From positions 6,138,001-6,202,000 of the forward strand of contig NZ_CP025394.1 of assembly GCF_002943525.1 (NCBI RefSeq): DNA of 64,000 bases, read 5' to 3'. This document shows, piece by piece, positions 44,785-52,722 of the stretch; position 1 is the stretch's first letter, and each line of letters opens with the position of its first letter. Source of the DNA: Kitasatospora sp. MMS16-BH015 (lineage in GTDB: Bacteria > Actinomycetota > Actinomycetes > Streptomycetales > Streptomycetaceae). Below the pieces are notes generated by a model. The model was not told where the DNA came from. It made no database searches and worked only from the letters and a program-made list of their open reading frames with translations. Position numbers and translations under genes: made by a program.

Positions 44785-46166
44785 CCGACGTGACCCCCGC
44801 CATGACCTTCCACCCGCAGCCCACCCCGGGCGCCCCGACCCCGTGGGCCTTCCCGGCCCCCGAGCGCACCACCCTGGCCAACGGCCTCACCGTGCTCTCC
44901 TGCCACCGCCCCGGCCAGCAGCTGGTCGCCGTGGACGTGCAGCTGGACGCGCCGCTGGCCGCCGAGCCGGCCGGTCTGGACGGCGTGGCCAACATCCTGG
45001 CCCGGGCCCTCAACGAGGGCACCGACAGCCTGGACGCCGAGCAGTTCGCGGCCGAGCTGGAGCGCGCCGGGGCCACCCTGGACACCTCCACCGACCACCC
45101 CGGCCTGCGGGTCTCGCTCGAGGTGCCCGCCTCCCGCCTGGAGCGCGGCCTCACCCTGCTGGCCGACGCGCTGCGCGCCCCCGCGCTGCCCGAGGCCGAG
45201 ATCGAGCGCCTGGTGGCCAACCGCCTGGACGAGATCACCCACGAGCAGGCCAACCCGGCCCGCCGCGCGGCCAAGGCGCTCTACGCCACGCTGTTCGACG
45301 GAGCCGACCGCCTCTCCCGCCCGCGCAACGGCACCACCGACACGGTCAAGAACATCACCCGGGCCGCCGTCCAGGAGTTCTACGCCGGGTACGTGCGCCC
45401 CTCCACCGCGACCGCCGTGGTGGTCGGCGACCTCACCGGCGTCGACCTGCCGGCCCTGCTGGAGGCCACCCTCGGCCGCTGGACGGCCGGCCCGGCCACC
45501 CCCAGCACGCACGCCCCCGTGGTGGCCGACGACGCCGGCCGGGTGGTCATCGTCGACCGGCCCGGCTCGGTGCAGACCCAGCTGCTGATCGGCCGGATCG
45601 GCCCGGACCGCCACGACCCGGCCTGGGCCGCCCAGCTGCTCGGCACCTACTGCCTCGGCGGCACCCTCACCTCCCGGCTCGACCGGGTGCTGCGCGAGGA
45701 GAAGGGCTACACCTACGGCGTCCGCGCCTTCGCCCAGCCGCTGCGCTCCGGCGCCGACGGCTCCGGCCGGGCCCTTATGGCGATCAGCGGTTCGGTGGAC
45801 ACCGCCTCCACCGCCCCGGCGCTGGAGGACACCTGGAAGATCCTGCGCACCCTGGCCGCCGAGGGCCTGACCGACGCCGAGCGCGAGGAGTCGGTGCAGT
45901 ACCTGGTCGGGGTCGCCCCGCTCAAGTACGAGACGGCCGGCTCGGTCGCCTCCACCCTGGCCGACCAGGTCGAGCAGAGTCTGCCCGACGACTACCAGGC
46001 CCGGATCTACCGCGAGTTGGCCGAGCTGGAGACGGCCGCGGCCACCGCCGCCGTGGTCGCCGCGTACCCGGCCGACCGCCTGGTCACCGTGCTGGTCGGC
46101 GACGCCGCCGCGATCGCCGAGCCGGTCCGCGCGCTCGGCATCGGCGAGGTGACGGTCGTCAGCTGA
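44781..46166 (+). CDS. M16 peptidase-like, non-catalytic partner subunit
   Basis: This 461-aa M16-fold protein lacks the zinc motif: the equivalent segment reads GVANILARALNEG. It keeps the R/Y-type substrate-side motif (REEKGYTYGVRAF) in the C-terminal domain that non-catalytic M16 partners supply. ATG 44781 overlaps the stop of the catalytic subunit gene (ATGA) and lies 6 nt after GAGGAGGA, so the two are translationally coupled and should form a heterodimer. A canonical intrinsic terminator with six T residues follows. Confidence 0.93.
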   Translation: MTDVTPAMTFHPQPTPGAPTPWAFPAPERTTLANGLTVLSCHRPGQQLVAVDVQLDAPLAAEPAGLDGVANILARALNEGTDSLDAEQFAAELERAGATLDTSTDHPGLRVSLEVPASRLERGLTLLADALRAPALPEAEIERLVANRLDEITHEQANPARRAAKALYATLFDGADRLSRPRNGTTDTVKNITRAAVQEFYAGYVRPSTATAVVVGDLTGVDLPALLEATLGRWTAGPATPSTHAPVVADDAGRVVIVDRPGSVQTQLLIGRIGPDRHDPAWAAQLLGTYCLGGTLTSRLDRVLREEKGYTYGVRAFAQPLRSGADGSGRALMAISGSVDTASTAPALEDTWKILRTLAAEGLTDAEREESVQYLVGVAPLKYETAGSVASTLADQVEQSLPDDYQARIYRELAELETAAATAAVVAAYPADRLVTVLVGDAAAIAEPVRALGIGEVTVVS

Positions 46167-46181
46167 CGACGCGTCGCGCTC

Positions 46182-46223
46182 CGGTGCGGGGCGGCTCTCC
46201 GGAGCCGCCCCGCACCGTTTTTT
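46182..46223 (+). terminator. Canonical rho-independent terminator with T-tract
   Basis: A perfect 16-bp GC stem (46182-46197 with 46202-46217), a 4-nt loop and six T residues (46218-46223) end the M16 operon. A T-tract of this length is rare in the window. Confidence 0.92.
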
Positions 46224-46311
46224 AATGCCTTGCCGGTCCCTCACGGAGTGTGGGTAGATATCCCCGTCGCCCACGGTGGGTGACCGAATCACCGGAGAGG
46301 AGGCGGTCCAC

Positions 46312-46386
46312 ATGCGGGTCGAGCCAACCACCTATCGCTCCCCAGGGCTGCCGTCCCTCCGACGCACCTGCGCCTTCGCGGCCTGA
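46312..46386 (+). CDS. Putative 24-codon leader peptide upstream of rtcB
   Basis: ATG 46312 is preceded by AGGAGG at the ideal 8-nt spacing, one of the best ribosome sites in the window, and opens a 24-codon frame (MRVEPTTYRSPGLPSLRRTC then AFAA). It lies between the M16 terminator and rtcB. The frame ends in CCTTCGCGGCCT, a sequence repeated at 46449-46460 just before rtcB. This could be a leader peptide whose translation controls rtcB, or a small functional protein. No homologue is recognised. Confidence 0.45.
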   Translation: MRVEPTTYRSPGLPSLRRTCAFAA

Positions 46387-46495
46387 GCGCCCCTGATCTT
46401 CCCGAGCCACGCCGGACGCTTCGCGTGGCAGTCCTCCCTCTCCCGGGCCTTCGCGGCCTAGGCTTGAACCTGCCGACCCTTGGAGGTCGTTCACC

Positions 46496-47689
46496 ATGTC
46501 GTACACCGAAGTTCCGGGCATCCGGGTGCCGATCCGGATGTGGACGGATCCCGCCACCGTCGAGGGCGCGGCCATGCAGCAGCTGCGCAACATCAGCTCG
46601 CTGCCCTGGCTGCACGGCCTGGCCGTGATGCCGGACGTGCACCTGGGCAAGGGCGCGACCGTCGGCTCGGTGATCGCGATGCGCGGCGCCGTCTGCCCGG
46701 CCGCCGTCGGCGTGGACATCGGCTGCGGGATGAGCGCGGTGAAGACCACGCTCACCGCGAAGGACCTGCCCGACGACCTCTCCCGGCTGCGCTCGAAGAT
46801 CGAGCAGATCATCCCGGTCGGCCAGGGCAAGCACAGCGACCCGGTCGACCCGCGCAAGCTCCACGGTCACCCCACCGCCGGTTGGGACGACTTCTGGGGG
46901 CGCTTCGACGAGGTCGCCCCGGAGGTGAAGTGGCGGCGCGAGCGGGCCATGCAGCAGATGGGCACGCTGGGCGGCGGCAACCACTTCATCGAGGTCTGCG
47001 TCGACACCACCGGCGCGGTCTGGCTGATGCTGCACTCCGGTTCGCGCAACATCGGCAAGGAGCTGGCCGAGCACCACATGGGCGTGGCCCGCTCGCTCCC
47101 GCACAACCAGGGCCTGGTCGACCGCGACCTCGCGGTCTTCATCGCGGACACCCCGCAGATGGGCGCCTACCGGCAGGACCTGTTCTGGGCGCAGGAGTAC
47201 GCCAAGCACAACCGCGCGATCATGATGGCCCTGTTCCAGGACATCGTCCGCCGCGAGTTTCCGAAGGCCAAGGTCGGCTTCGATTCCGTCATCAGCTGCC
47301 ACCACAACTACGTGGCGGAGGAGCGGTACGACGGCGTCGACCTGCTGGTCACCCGCAAGGGCGCGATCCGGGCCGGTTCCGGTGAGTACGGGATCATCCC
47401 GGGCTCGATGGGCACCGGTTCGTACATCGTCCGCGGGCTGGGCAACGCCGACTCGTTCAACTCCGCCTCGCACGGCGCGGGCCGCAAGATGAGCCGCACC
47501 GCGGCCAAGAAGCGGTTCACGACGAGCGACCTGGCGGAGCAGACCAAGGGCGTCGAGTGCCGCAAGGACCCCGGCGTGGTCGACGAGATCCCCGGCGCGT
47601 ACAAGCCGATCGAGAAGGTCATCGCCCAGCAGAAGGACCTGGTCGAGGTGGTCGCCCAGCTGAAGCAGGTGGTCTGCGTCAAGGGCTGA
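46496..47689 (+). CDS. rtcB: RNA-splicing ligase RtcB
   Basis: This 397-aa RNA ligase joins 2',3'-cyclic-phosphate or 3'-phosphate ends to 5'-OH ends, using GTP and Mn2+. Metal and nucleotide motifs are present: MPDVHLGKGATVGSVIA, VGVDIGCGM (metal Cys), GGGNHF, HSGSRNIGK, CHHNY and the guanylated His326 in SASHGAGRKMSR. Length and motifs match the bacterial RtcB group. ATG 46496 follows GGAGG by 9 nt. No archease or RtcR activator gene is adjacent. A small leader frame and a repeated 12-bp motif precede it. Its likely role is RNA repair. Confidence 0.95.
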   Translation: MSYTEVPGIRVPIRMWTDPATVEGAAMQQLRNISSLPWLHGLAVMPDVHLGKGATVGSVIAMRGAVCPAAVGVDIGCGMSAVKTTLTAKDLPDDLSRLRSKIEQIIPVGQGKHSDPVDPRKLHGHPTAGWDDFWGRFDEVAPEVKWRRERAMQQMGTLGGGNHFIEVCVDTTGAVWLMLHSGSRNIGKELAEHHMGVARSLPHNQGLVDRDLAVFIADTPQMGAYRQDLFWAQEYAKHNRAIMMALFQDIVRREFPKAKVGFDSVISCHHNYVAEERYDGVDLLVTRKGAIRAGSGEYGIIPGSMGTGSYIVRGLGNADSFNSASHGAGRKMSRTAAKKRFTTSDLAEQTKGVECRKDPGVVDEIPGAYKPIEKVIAQQKDLVEVVAQLKQVVCVKG

Positions 47690-47695
47690 CGCGGT

Positions 47696-47725
47696 GTCGG
47701 GCAGGCTGTACTCGGCCTGCCCGAC
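47696..47725 (+). terminator. rtcB terminator
   Basis: An 11-bp perfect stem, GTCGGGCAGGC/GCCTGCCCGAC (47696-47706 and 47715-47725), has an 8-nt loop, 6 nt after the rtcB stop. Confidence 0.75.
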
Positions 47726-47798
47726 CGGCTGTCGGGAGTTCAGTGAATGCAGTCGCACGGCCGGGTTCCTCGTACGTGCGCCGGGCCATCATCGAAGG

Positions 47799-48419
47799 AT
47801 GACGACGGGGAGCGAACCGGCAGAGCCTAGGCCGCCACGGCCGCCTGGAGACTCGAACGGCGAGGGAAGATGGGCTGCCACCGCGGCGCTGGCGGGAGTG
47901 GTGGCCGCGCTTGTCGCCGTCATCGCATACGTGGTGCCACCGGATCCGGGCCCGGCGTCCGCTCCTGGCCCGAGCCCGACCACCGCTGCGCCGACCATCG
48001 CCGTGCCGACTACTGCTGCGCCGACCACCGCTGCGCCGTCCCCACCAGTGCCGTTCCCGTCCCCACCGCCGAGCACGCCGAGCCCAGCCGCGTCCACAAC
48101 CAGTCAGCGGCCCGCACCGGATCCACTGGTCACCCTGACCTCGGGCCCCCCGATGGGCTGCGCCAAGGCTCAGGGCGTCGTGCAGAGGTTCAACCGAACG
48201 GCCGGTTCGACCATGACGAGCCGGCGGGCAGCCGCAGCGCAGGCGTACCAGGACATGCCCGTCGAGTCGGACAATGCTTCCGTGCGCTCCGTCCTCACCC
48301 AGCTGTGGGGAGATTTCGGGACATTGCAGCTCTCCGAGATGGAGAACTACGACGAGGGCATCACCCACGTCAACGAGGACGTCAAGACCCTGAACAGCTT
48401 CTGCGTGCCGCCCGGCTGA
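47799..48419 (+). CDS. Membrane-anchored hypothetical protein with Pro/Thr-rich linker
   Basis: This 206-aa protein has a short cytoplasmic start, one hydrophobic helix (about residues 25-45, TAALAGVVAALVAVIAYVV), then a ~65-residue Pro/Thr/Ala/Ser linker with PTTAAPTTAAP repeats. A small outer domain of ~85 residues carries two Cys (MGCAKA and SFCVPPG) that could form a disulfide. The topology suggests an extracytoplasmic domain on a wall-spanning stalk. The function is unknown. ATG 47799 lacks a spaced ribosome site; the frame is open back to 47694, where similarity to a membrane protein is absent. Confidence 0.65.
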   Translation: MTTGSEPAEPRPPRPPGDSNGEGRWAATAALAGVVAALVAVIAYVVPPDPGPASAPGPSPTTAAPTIAVPTTAAPTTAAPSPPVPFPSPPPSTPSPAASTTSQRPAPDPLVTLTSGPPMGCAKAQGVVQRFNRTAGSTMTSRRAAAAQAYQDMPVESDNASVRSVLTQLWGDFGTLQLSEMENYDEGITHVNEDVKTLNSFCVPPG

Positions 48420-48432
48420 CGAGCGGCACGCC

Positions 48433-49143
48433 TCACCCCAGGTGCAGGGCCGAGGCGCAGGGGCTCTCCCAGTCGATCGGCCCGCAGAGGGTGGCGGGGG
48501 AGTCGCTGCCGTACGGGTCCAGCTCGACGGAGCTGGCGGCGCTGGTCAGCACCAGGAGTCGGTCGGCGGTCACCGTCCAACTGCCGGTGACGGTACCGGG
48601 CCAGGCGGCCCAGTCGTGGTCCGGGTCGCGGACGGTGGCGGTGAAGGTGTGGTCGGGGCGTAGCTCCAGGCGGCCGCCGCGGGTGCTCAGCCAGGAGCCG
48701 GTGAGGGTGGAGTCCGGGCCGCCGGGCCAGGGTTGTTCGGCCGCGTAGGCGGTGGCGGCCCAGCCGGCGCCGCCGGTGAGCAGGAGAGCTCCGGCCAGTG
48801 CGGCGCTCCACCGGCGCCAACCCGCCGCTCTGCGTAGGGCCACCAGGACGGCGACCAGTGCGGCCTGCACCGGCCAGCAGGGCATCAGCAGCATGGCCAG
48901 GACCCAGCAGGCCATCCGTCGCAGCGAGCCCTCCTGTCCGAGCTGGCGCAGCGCCGCGCAGCCGGCGAGGACGGCCCACCCCTTGGCGACGCCCCAGTAG
49001 AGGCCTGCTCCGCCGGTGTCCCGGAAGTCCGGCCCGTTCAGGTCGAAGAGGAACCAGAAGAGCTGCCAGGCCAGCACCGCGAGCACCCCCGCCACGGCCA
49101 CCAGCGCCAGCACCGCCTTGGCCGCACCCCTGACCTGCCGCAT
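48433..49143 (-). CDS. Membrane protein with C-terminal outer beta domain
   Basis: This 236-aa protein has four predicted helices (about 8-33, 45-68, 78-100 and 112-133). A ~100-residue C-terminal part follows with the repeating pattern GSWLSTRGGRLELRPDHTF, TGSWTVTADRLLVL, which looks like a small lipocalin-like beta barrel outside the cell. Two late Cys (ATLCGP, SPCASA) may form a disulfide. I do not recognise the family with certainty. ATG 49143 starts the frame. It is convergent with the stalked protein at 48419, with only 13 nt between stops. Confidence 0.7.
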   Translation of the reverse strand: MRQVRGAAKAVLALVAVAGVLAVLAWQLFWFLFDLNGPDFRDTGGAGLYWGVAKGWAVLAGCAALRQLGQEGSLRRMACWVLAMLLMPCWPVQAALVAVLVALRRAAGWRRWSAALAGALLLTGGAGWAATAYAAEQPWPGGPDSTLTGSWLSTRGGRLELRPDHTFTATVRDPDHDWAAWPGTVTGSWTVTADRLLVLTSAASSVELDPYGSDSPATLCGPIDWESPCASALHLG

Positions 49144-49300
49144 GCCCCGCCCCCCGTCGCCTCGGCTGTCGGACCGCCAGTGATCACGTCCCGCGGGCGG
49201 TGCCGGTTCCGGCGGGGCGTCAATTCGTTCGGGGCGTACACCGGCCAGGTATTAAGATCACGCGATTCGTTCGAGCAGGTGGGTACGGGGGAGCGGGCCG

Positions 49301-49999
49301 ATGGCGGAGGAGTTCGAGGCGCCGGGCAGAGGGGCCAAGGTCGCGGGGGTGGTGGCGGCGGCCGTGGTGACCCTGGGGTCGGTGGGCCTGATGGTGGGCT
49401 GGGGGACGGGCGCGATCGGCGGGCTGCCGACGCTGGGCGGCGCGGGGGCCACGGCCGCCGGGCCGGCCGCCTGCAAGGCGCCGGTGGCGGAGGACCCGCC
49501 CGGCTACCCGGCGCTCTGCGCCGCGTTCAACCGGCCCGACCTGCCCGTGCTGGTCGGCGCGCCGACCGAGCGGGTGTCGAACGCCCACTCCGCGAGCAGC
49601 GTGACGACCGGGGCGGACGGGAAGAAGGCGGGGGCGCCGGCCGTGGAGGTGCAGATCGGGGCGGTCGACGTCCGGGTCGAGGACGTGCCGGGGCTCTCGC
49701 TGGAGGACTACAAGCTGTTCACCACGCCCACCCCCACCGCGCTGCTGGGCCACCCCGCGCTCACCTACTCGGACCACACGCTGGCCGTCTCCTTCGCGCT
49801 CGGCGGCAGCGGCAAGTCGACCACCGGCCGGGGCGGCGTGGCCCACCACCTGGCCGTCGCCAAGGGCGACAAGGCGGGCGGCGGGGCGTACGAGATCTCC
49901 ATCTGGCGCCAGGACGACCAGCAGCCGGACGAGGCGGCCCTGACCCGGATCGCCCTCAAGGTGCTGCCGACCCTGCCGGGCTGGGCCGCGGCGCAGTAG
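49301..49999 (+). CDS. DUF6215-like membrane-anchored protein
   Basis: This 232-aa protein starts at ATG 49301, 7 nt after GGGGGAG. A short basic/acidic start is followed by one helix (about 13-40, AGVVAAAVVTLGSVGLMVGW). The outer domain includes CKAPVAEDPPGYPALCAAFN, two Cys probably in a disulfide, and later GHPALTYSDHTLAVSFALGG and YEISIWRQDD. From memory this resembles the Streptomyces DUF6215 family, of unknown function. TAAGAT at 49253-49258 may be its -10 box. It is convergent with azlD. Confidence 0.68.
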   Translation: MAEEFEAPGRGAKVAGVVAAAVVTLGSVGLMVGWGTGAIGGLPTLGGAGATAAGPAACKAPVAEDPPGYPALCAAFNRPDLPVLVGAPTERVSNAHSASSVTTGADGKKAGAPAVEVQIGAVDVRVEDVPGLSLEDYKLFTTPTPTALLGHPALTYSDHTLAVSFALGGSGKSTTGRGGVAHHLAVAKGDKAGGGAYEISIWRQDDQQPDEAALTRIALKVLPTLPGWAAAQ

Positions 50000-50019
50000 C
50001 GAGCAATGCCCTGCGGGGT

Positions 50020-50343
50020 TCAGAGCAGCCGTTCGGCGAGCATGAAGACGGCCGTGCCCGCAAAGATGCTGAGCAGGGAGTTGTGCCGCCACAGGTGCAG
50101 CCCGGCGGTGGCGGCCACGCCGAGCAGGGTGGGCAGGCCGTACGGGTGGGCCGTCAGGTCCAGGTCGCGCAGGGTGTAGACGGTCAGGATCACCATCACG
50201 CCGGTGGGCATGGTGGTGGCCAGGAAGGCGACCAGCGCGGAGGCGCGGAGCCGGCCGAGCAGGGCGAAGGGGGCGGCCCGCAGGGTGAAGGTGACGGCGA
50301 ACATCACGCCGAGCCCGGCGAGCAGATAGCGGTCAGAGGGCAC
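50020..50343 (-). CDS. azlD: AzlD-family branched-chain amino acid exporter small subunit
   Basis: This 107-aa membrane protein has about three to four helices and the family pattern TFTLRAAPFALLGRLR, MPTGVMVILTVYTLRDL and HLWRHNSLLSIFAGTAVF. It is the small partner of AzlC, and together they export branched-chain amino acids or their analogues. The GTG start at 50343 lies inside the end of azlC (11-bp overlap), so translation is coupled. Confidence 0.9.
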   Translation of the reverse strand: MPSDRYLLAGLGVMFAVTFTLRAAPFALLGRLRASALVAFLATTMPTGVMVILTVYTLRDLDLTAHPYGLPTLLGVAATAGLHLWRHNSLLSIFAGTAVFMLAERLL

Positions 50344-51040
50344 GGCGGGCTCGCTCCCGGAGCAGGTGGCGGACGGTCAGGGCGGCGACGTACAGCCCGA
50401 GGGCCACCACCAGCAGCTGGCCCTTGGCGAGCAGCAGCGCGAGCAGCGCGCAGAGCAGGCCGAGCACCGGCCCCGGCACGTCGCGGGCCGCCCGGTACCC
50501 GTCGATGGCCAGCACCACGAAGAGCGCGGTGAGCGCGAAGTCCAGCCCGTGCAGCCCGGCCGGCAGGGCCGTCCCGACCAGGGCGCCGCCGAGCCCGCCG
50601 ACCACCCAGTAGCCCTGGCAGAGCGCCTGGATGGCCAGCATCCGCCCGCCGGTCAGCTCCTCGGCCGGCTTGGTGGCCACGATCGCGTAGGCCTCGTCGG
50701 TGAGCGCGTAGACGGCGTAGGCCCGGCCGAGCCGGCCGCGGATGCGGTGCAGCGGGAAGGAGAGCCCGTAGAACACGTGCCGGAAGTTGACCAGGAAGGT
50801 GGTCACCGCGACGGAGGCCAGCGGGGTGAGCGCCAGGAAGAGCCCGATGGCCAGGAACTCCAGCGAGCCGGCGTAGATCAGCAGCGAGAAGAGCGGGGTC
50901 CACCACCAGGCGAAGCCGCTGCGGGTGAGCAGGACGCCGAAGGCGAGCCCGAGCGGGAAGAGGCCCAGGCCCACGCCCAGGGTGTCCCGGACGGCGGCGC
51001 GCAGCGGGTGCGGCGCGGTCGGTTCGGGGGCGACGGTCAT
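50333..51040 (-). CDS. azlC: AzlC-family branched-chain amino acid exporter large subunit
   Basis: This 235-aa membrane protein has about seven to eight helices. Family segments are LGLFPLGLAFGVLLTRSGF, LLIYAGSLEFLAIGLF, VNFRHVFYGLSF and ALTDEAYAIVATKP, as in AzlC/YgaZ proteins. ATG 51040 starts the frame. It is divergent from glutaminase by ~90 nt and overlaps azlD downstream. The probable function is efflux of branched-chain amino acids. Confidence 0.92.
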   Translation of the reverse strand: MTVAPEPTAPHPLRAAVRDTLGVGLGLFPLGLAFGVLLTRSGFAWWWTPLFSLLIYAGSLEFLAIGLFLALTPLASVAVTTFLVNFRHVFYGLSFPLHRIRGRLGRAYAVYALTDEAYAIVATKPAEELTGGRMLAIQALCQGYWVVGGLGGALVGTALPAGLHGLDFALTALFVVLAIDGYRAARDVPGPVLGLLCALLALLLAKGQLLVVALGLYVAALTVRHLLRERARRAL

Positions 51041-51128
51041 CCGGAGAGCGTACGGGCGCCCGATCGGGCCGGTCGGGTGCGTTCACCCCTCGGGCAGGGC
51101 CGGCGGCGCACCGGGTCAGAATGGCCGG

Positions 51129-52127
51129 ATGGACGCGGACACGGGCAGGGCGACGGCGGGCAGGACGACGGGCGAGGCTCCAGGTGGGGTTTCGGGCGGG
51201 GTTTCGGCTGGGGGCGAGGACCACCAGCGGCTGCTGGAGGAGGCGATGGCCGCGGCGCTGGCGCTGCCGGCCCGGGGGCGGTCGGCGGACTACATCCCGG
51301 CGCTGGCCTGCGCCGATCCGGGTGCCTTCGGCATGGCCCTGGCCACCGTGGACGGCGGGCTGTACGGGGTGGGGGAGTGGCGCCGGCCGTTCTCGATCCA
51401 GAGCGTCTCCAAGCTCTTCACCCTCGCGCTGGCCCTGGCCGAGGGCGGCGACAGCCTCTGGCAGCGGGTCGGCCGGGAGCCCTCCGGCAATCCGTTCAAC
51501 TCGCTGGTGCAGCTGGAGTCCGAACAGGGCATCCCGCGCAACCCGTTCATCAACGCGGGCGCGCTGGTCGCCACCGACCGCCTGCTGGAGCTGACCGGAG
51601 ACGCGGCGGGCGCTGTCCGCGACTTCCTCCGGGCGGAGAGCGGCAACCCCGACATCACCACCGACGACTCGGTGGCCGCCTCCGAGGCCCGGCACGGCCA
51701 CCGCAACGCCGCGCTGGCCCACTTCATCGCCAGCTACGGCAACCTGCGCAACCCGGTCGACAGCGTGCTCGCCCACTACTACGCGCACTGCGCGATCTCG
51801 GCCTCCTGCGCGGACCTCGCGCTGGTCGGCCGCTTCCTGGCCCGGCACGGCCTGCGGGCCGACGGCTCCCGGCTGCTGACCCGCAGTGAGGCCAAGCGGG
51901 TCAACGCCGTGCTGCTCACCTGCGGCACCTACGACGCGGCCGGCGATTTCGCCTACCGGGTCGGCCTCCCGGGCAAGAGCGGCGTCGGCGGCGGCATCCT
52001 CACCGTCATCCCGGGGCGCGGCGCCCTCTGCGTCTGGAGCCCGGGGCTCGACCGGGCGGGCAACTCGGTGCTCGGTGTCGCGGCGCTCGACGCCCTGACC
52101 ACGGCGACGGGCTGGTCGATCTTCTGA
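51129..52127 (+). CDS. glsA: Glutaminase A
   Basis: This 332-aa glutaminase of the serine-dependent beta-lactamase-like fold hydrolyses L-glutamine to glutamate and ammonia. Motifs are DYIPALACADPGAFGMALA, the catalytic SxxK in FSIQSVSKLFTLALAL, EPSGNPFNSLVQLE, NPFINAGALVATD, GKSGVGGGILTVIPG and the C-terminal GNSVLGVAALDAL. The first ~30 residues are a Gly/Ala-rich extension not shared with E. coli enzymes. ATG 51129 has only a weak ribosome site. It ends 12 nt before a 35-bp-arm palindrome that separates it from the convergent HPr gene. Confidence 0.93.
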   Translation: MDADTGRATAGRTTGEAPGGVSGGVSAGGEDHQRLLEEAMAAALALPARGRSADYIPALACADPGAFGMALATVDGGLYGVGEWRRPFSIQSVSKLFTLALALAEGGDSLWQRVGREPSGNPFNSLVQLESEQGIPRNPFINAGALVATDRLLELTGDAAGAVRDFLRAESGNPDITTDDSVAASEARHGHRNAALAHFIASYGNLRNPVDSVLAHYYAHCAISASCADLALVGRFLARHGLRADGSRLLTRSEAKRVNAVLLTCGTYDAAGDFAYRVGLPGKSGVGGGILTVIPGRGALCVWSPGLDRAGNSVLGVAALDALTTATGWSIF

Positions 52128-52139
52128 GCGGAACCACAA

Positions 52140-52218
52140 CAGGGGCGCGGGGAACTGCGCGAGCTCGGAAGGCTACAGATCTGAGCCTTCCGAGCTCGCG
52201 CAGTTCCCCGCGCCCCTG
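52140..52218. repeat. 35-bp-arm perfect palindrome, member B of the GGGGCGCGGGGAACTGC family
   Basis: Arms 52140-52174 and 52184-52218 are fully complementary, with a 9-nt loop (ACAGATCTG). The outer part of each arm is the shared GGGGCGCGGGGAACTGCGC sequence, while the inner part (GAGCTCGGAAGGCT) is unique to this copy. It lies exactly between convergent glsA and ptsH and should act as a bidirectional terminator. Confidence 0.93.
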
Positions 52219-52251
52219 GGATGGTGCAACGTGCCGCTGGAGAAGGAGTGC

Positions 52252-52533
52252 TCAGGCGGCAGCCGGGAGCTCGTCGAGGCCCTCCTGGACCAGCTTGGCC
52301 AGGCGGTCGAGGGCCTCGTCGGCGTTGTCGGCCTCGGAGGCGAGGACGACGGCGTCGCCGCCCTGGGCGCCGAGGGCGAGCAGGGCCAGCATGGAGGCGG
52401 CGTTGACCGGGTTTCCGCCCTCCTTGGCGATGGTGACGGGCACGCCGACGGCGGCGGCCGCCCGGACGAAGACGGAGGCGGGACGGGCGTGCAGGCCCTC
52501 GGGCCAACCGATGGTGACGCGGCGCTCAGCCAT
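52252..52533 (-). CDS. ptsH: Phosphocarrier protein HPr
   Basis: This 93-aa HPr carries phosphate from enzyme I to sugar-specific PTS EIIA proteins. The phosphorylated His15 lies in GLHARPAS. The regulatory Ser-region helix (NAASMLALLALGA) is present, although HPr kinase is not typical in actinobacteria. ATG 52533 has GAAAGG about 8-10 nt upstream. It is a single-gene unit, convergent with glutaminase and divergent from the acetyltransferase fusion gene. Confidence 0.95.
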   Translation of the reverse strand: MAERRVTIGWPEGLHARPASVFVRAAAAVGVPVTIAKEGGNPVNAASMLALLALGAQGGDAVVLASEADNADEALDRLAKLVQEGLDELPAAA

Positions 52534-52722
52534 GTGACGTGCCTTTCAGGTGGTGCTGGGTGGAGCCATGTTGTCTAGACCAGTGTTGCACGTGGCGCAG
52601 CCGAACGCGTCCTCGGCGGCACCCCTGACGTACTCCACGGCGTACTCCGACGCGTACTCCATTCAGAGAAAGGCACCGCTCGCCGCCGCGCAACACCCCC
52701 GCCGCCGGATAACCTGGCCGAC

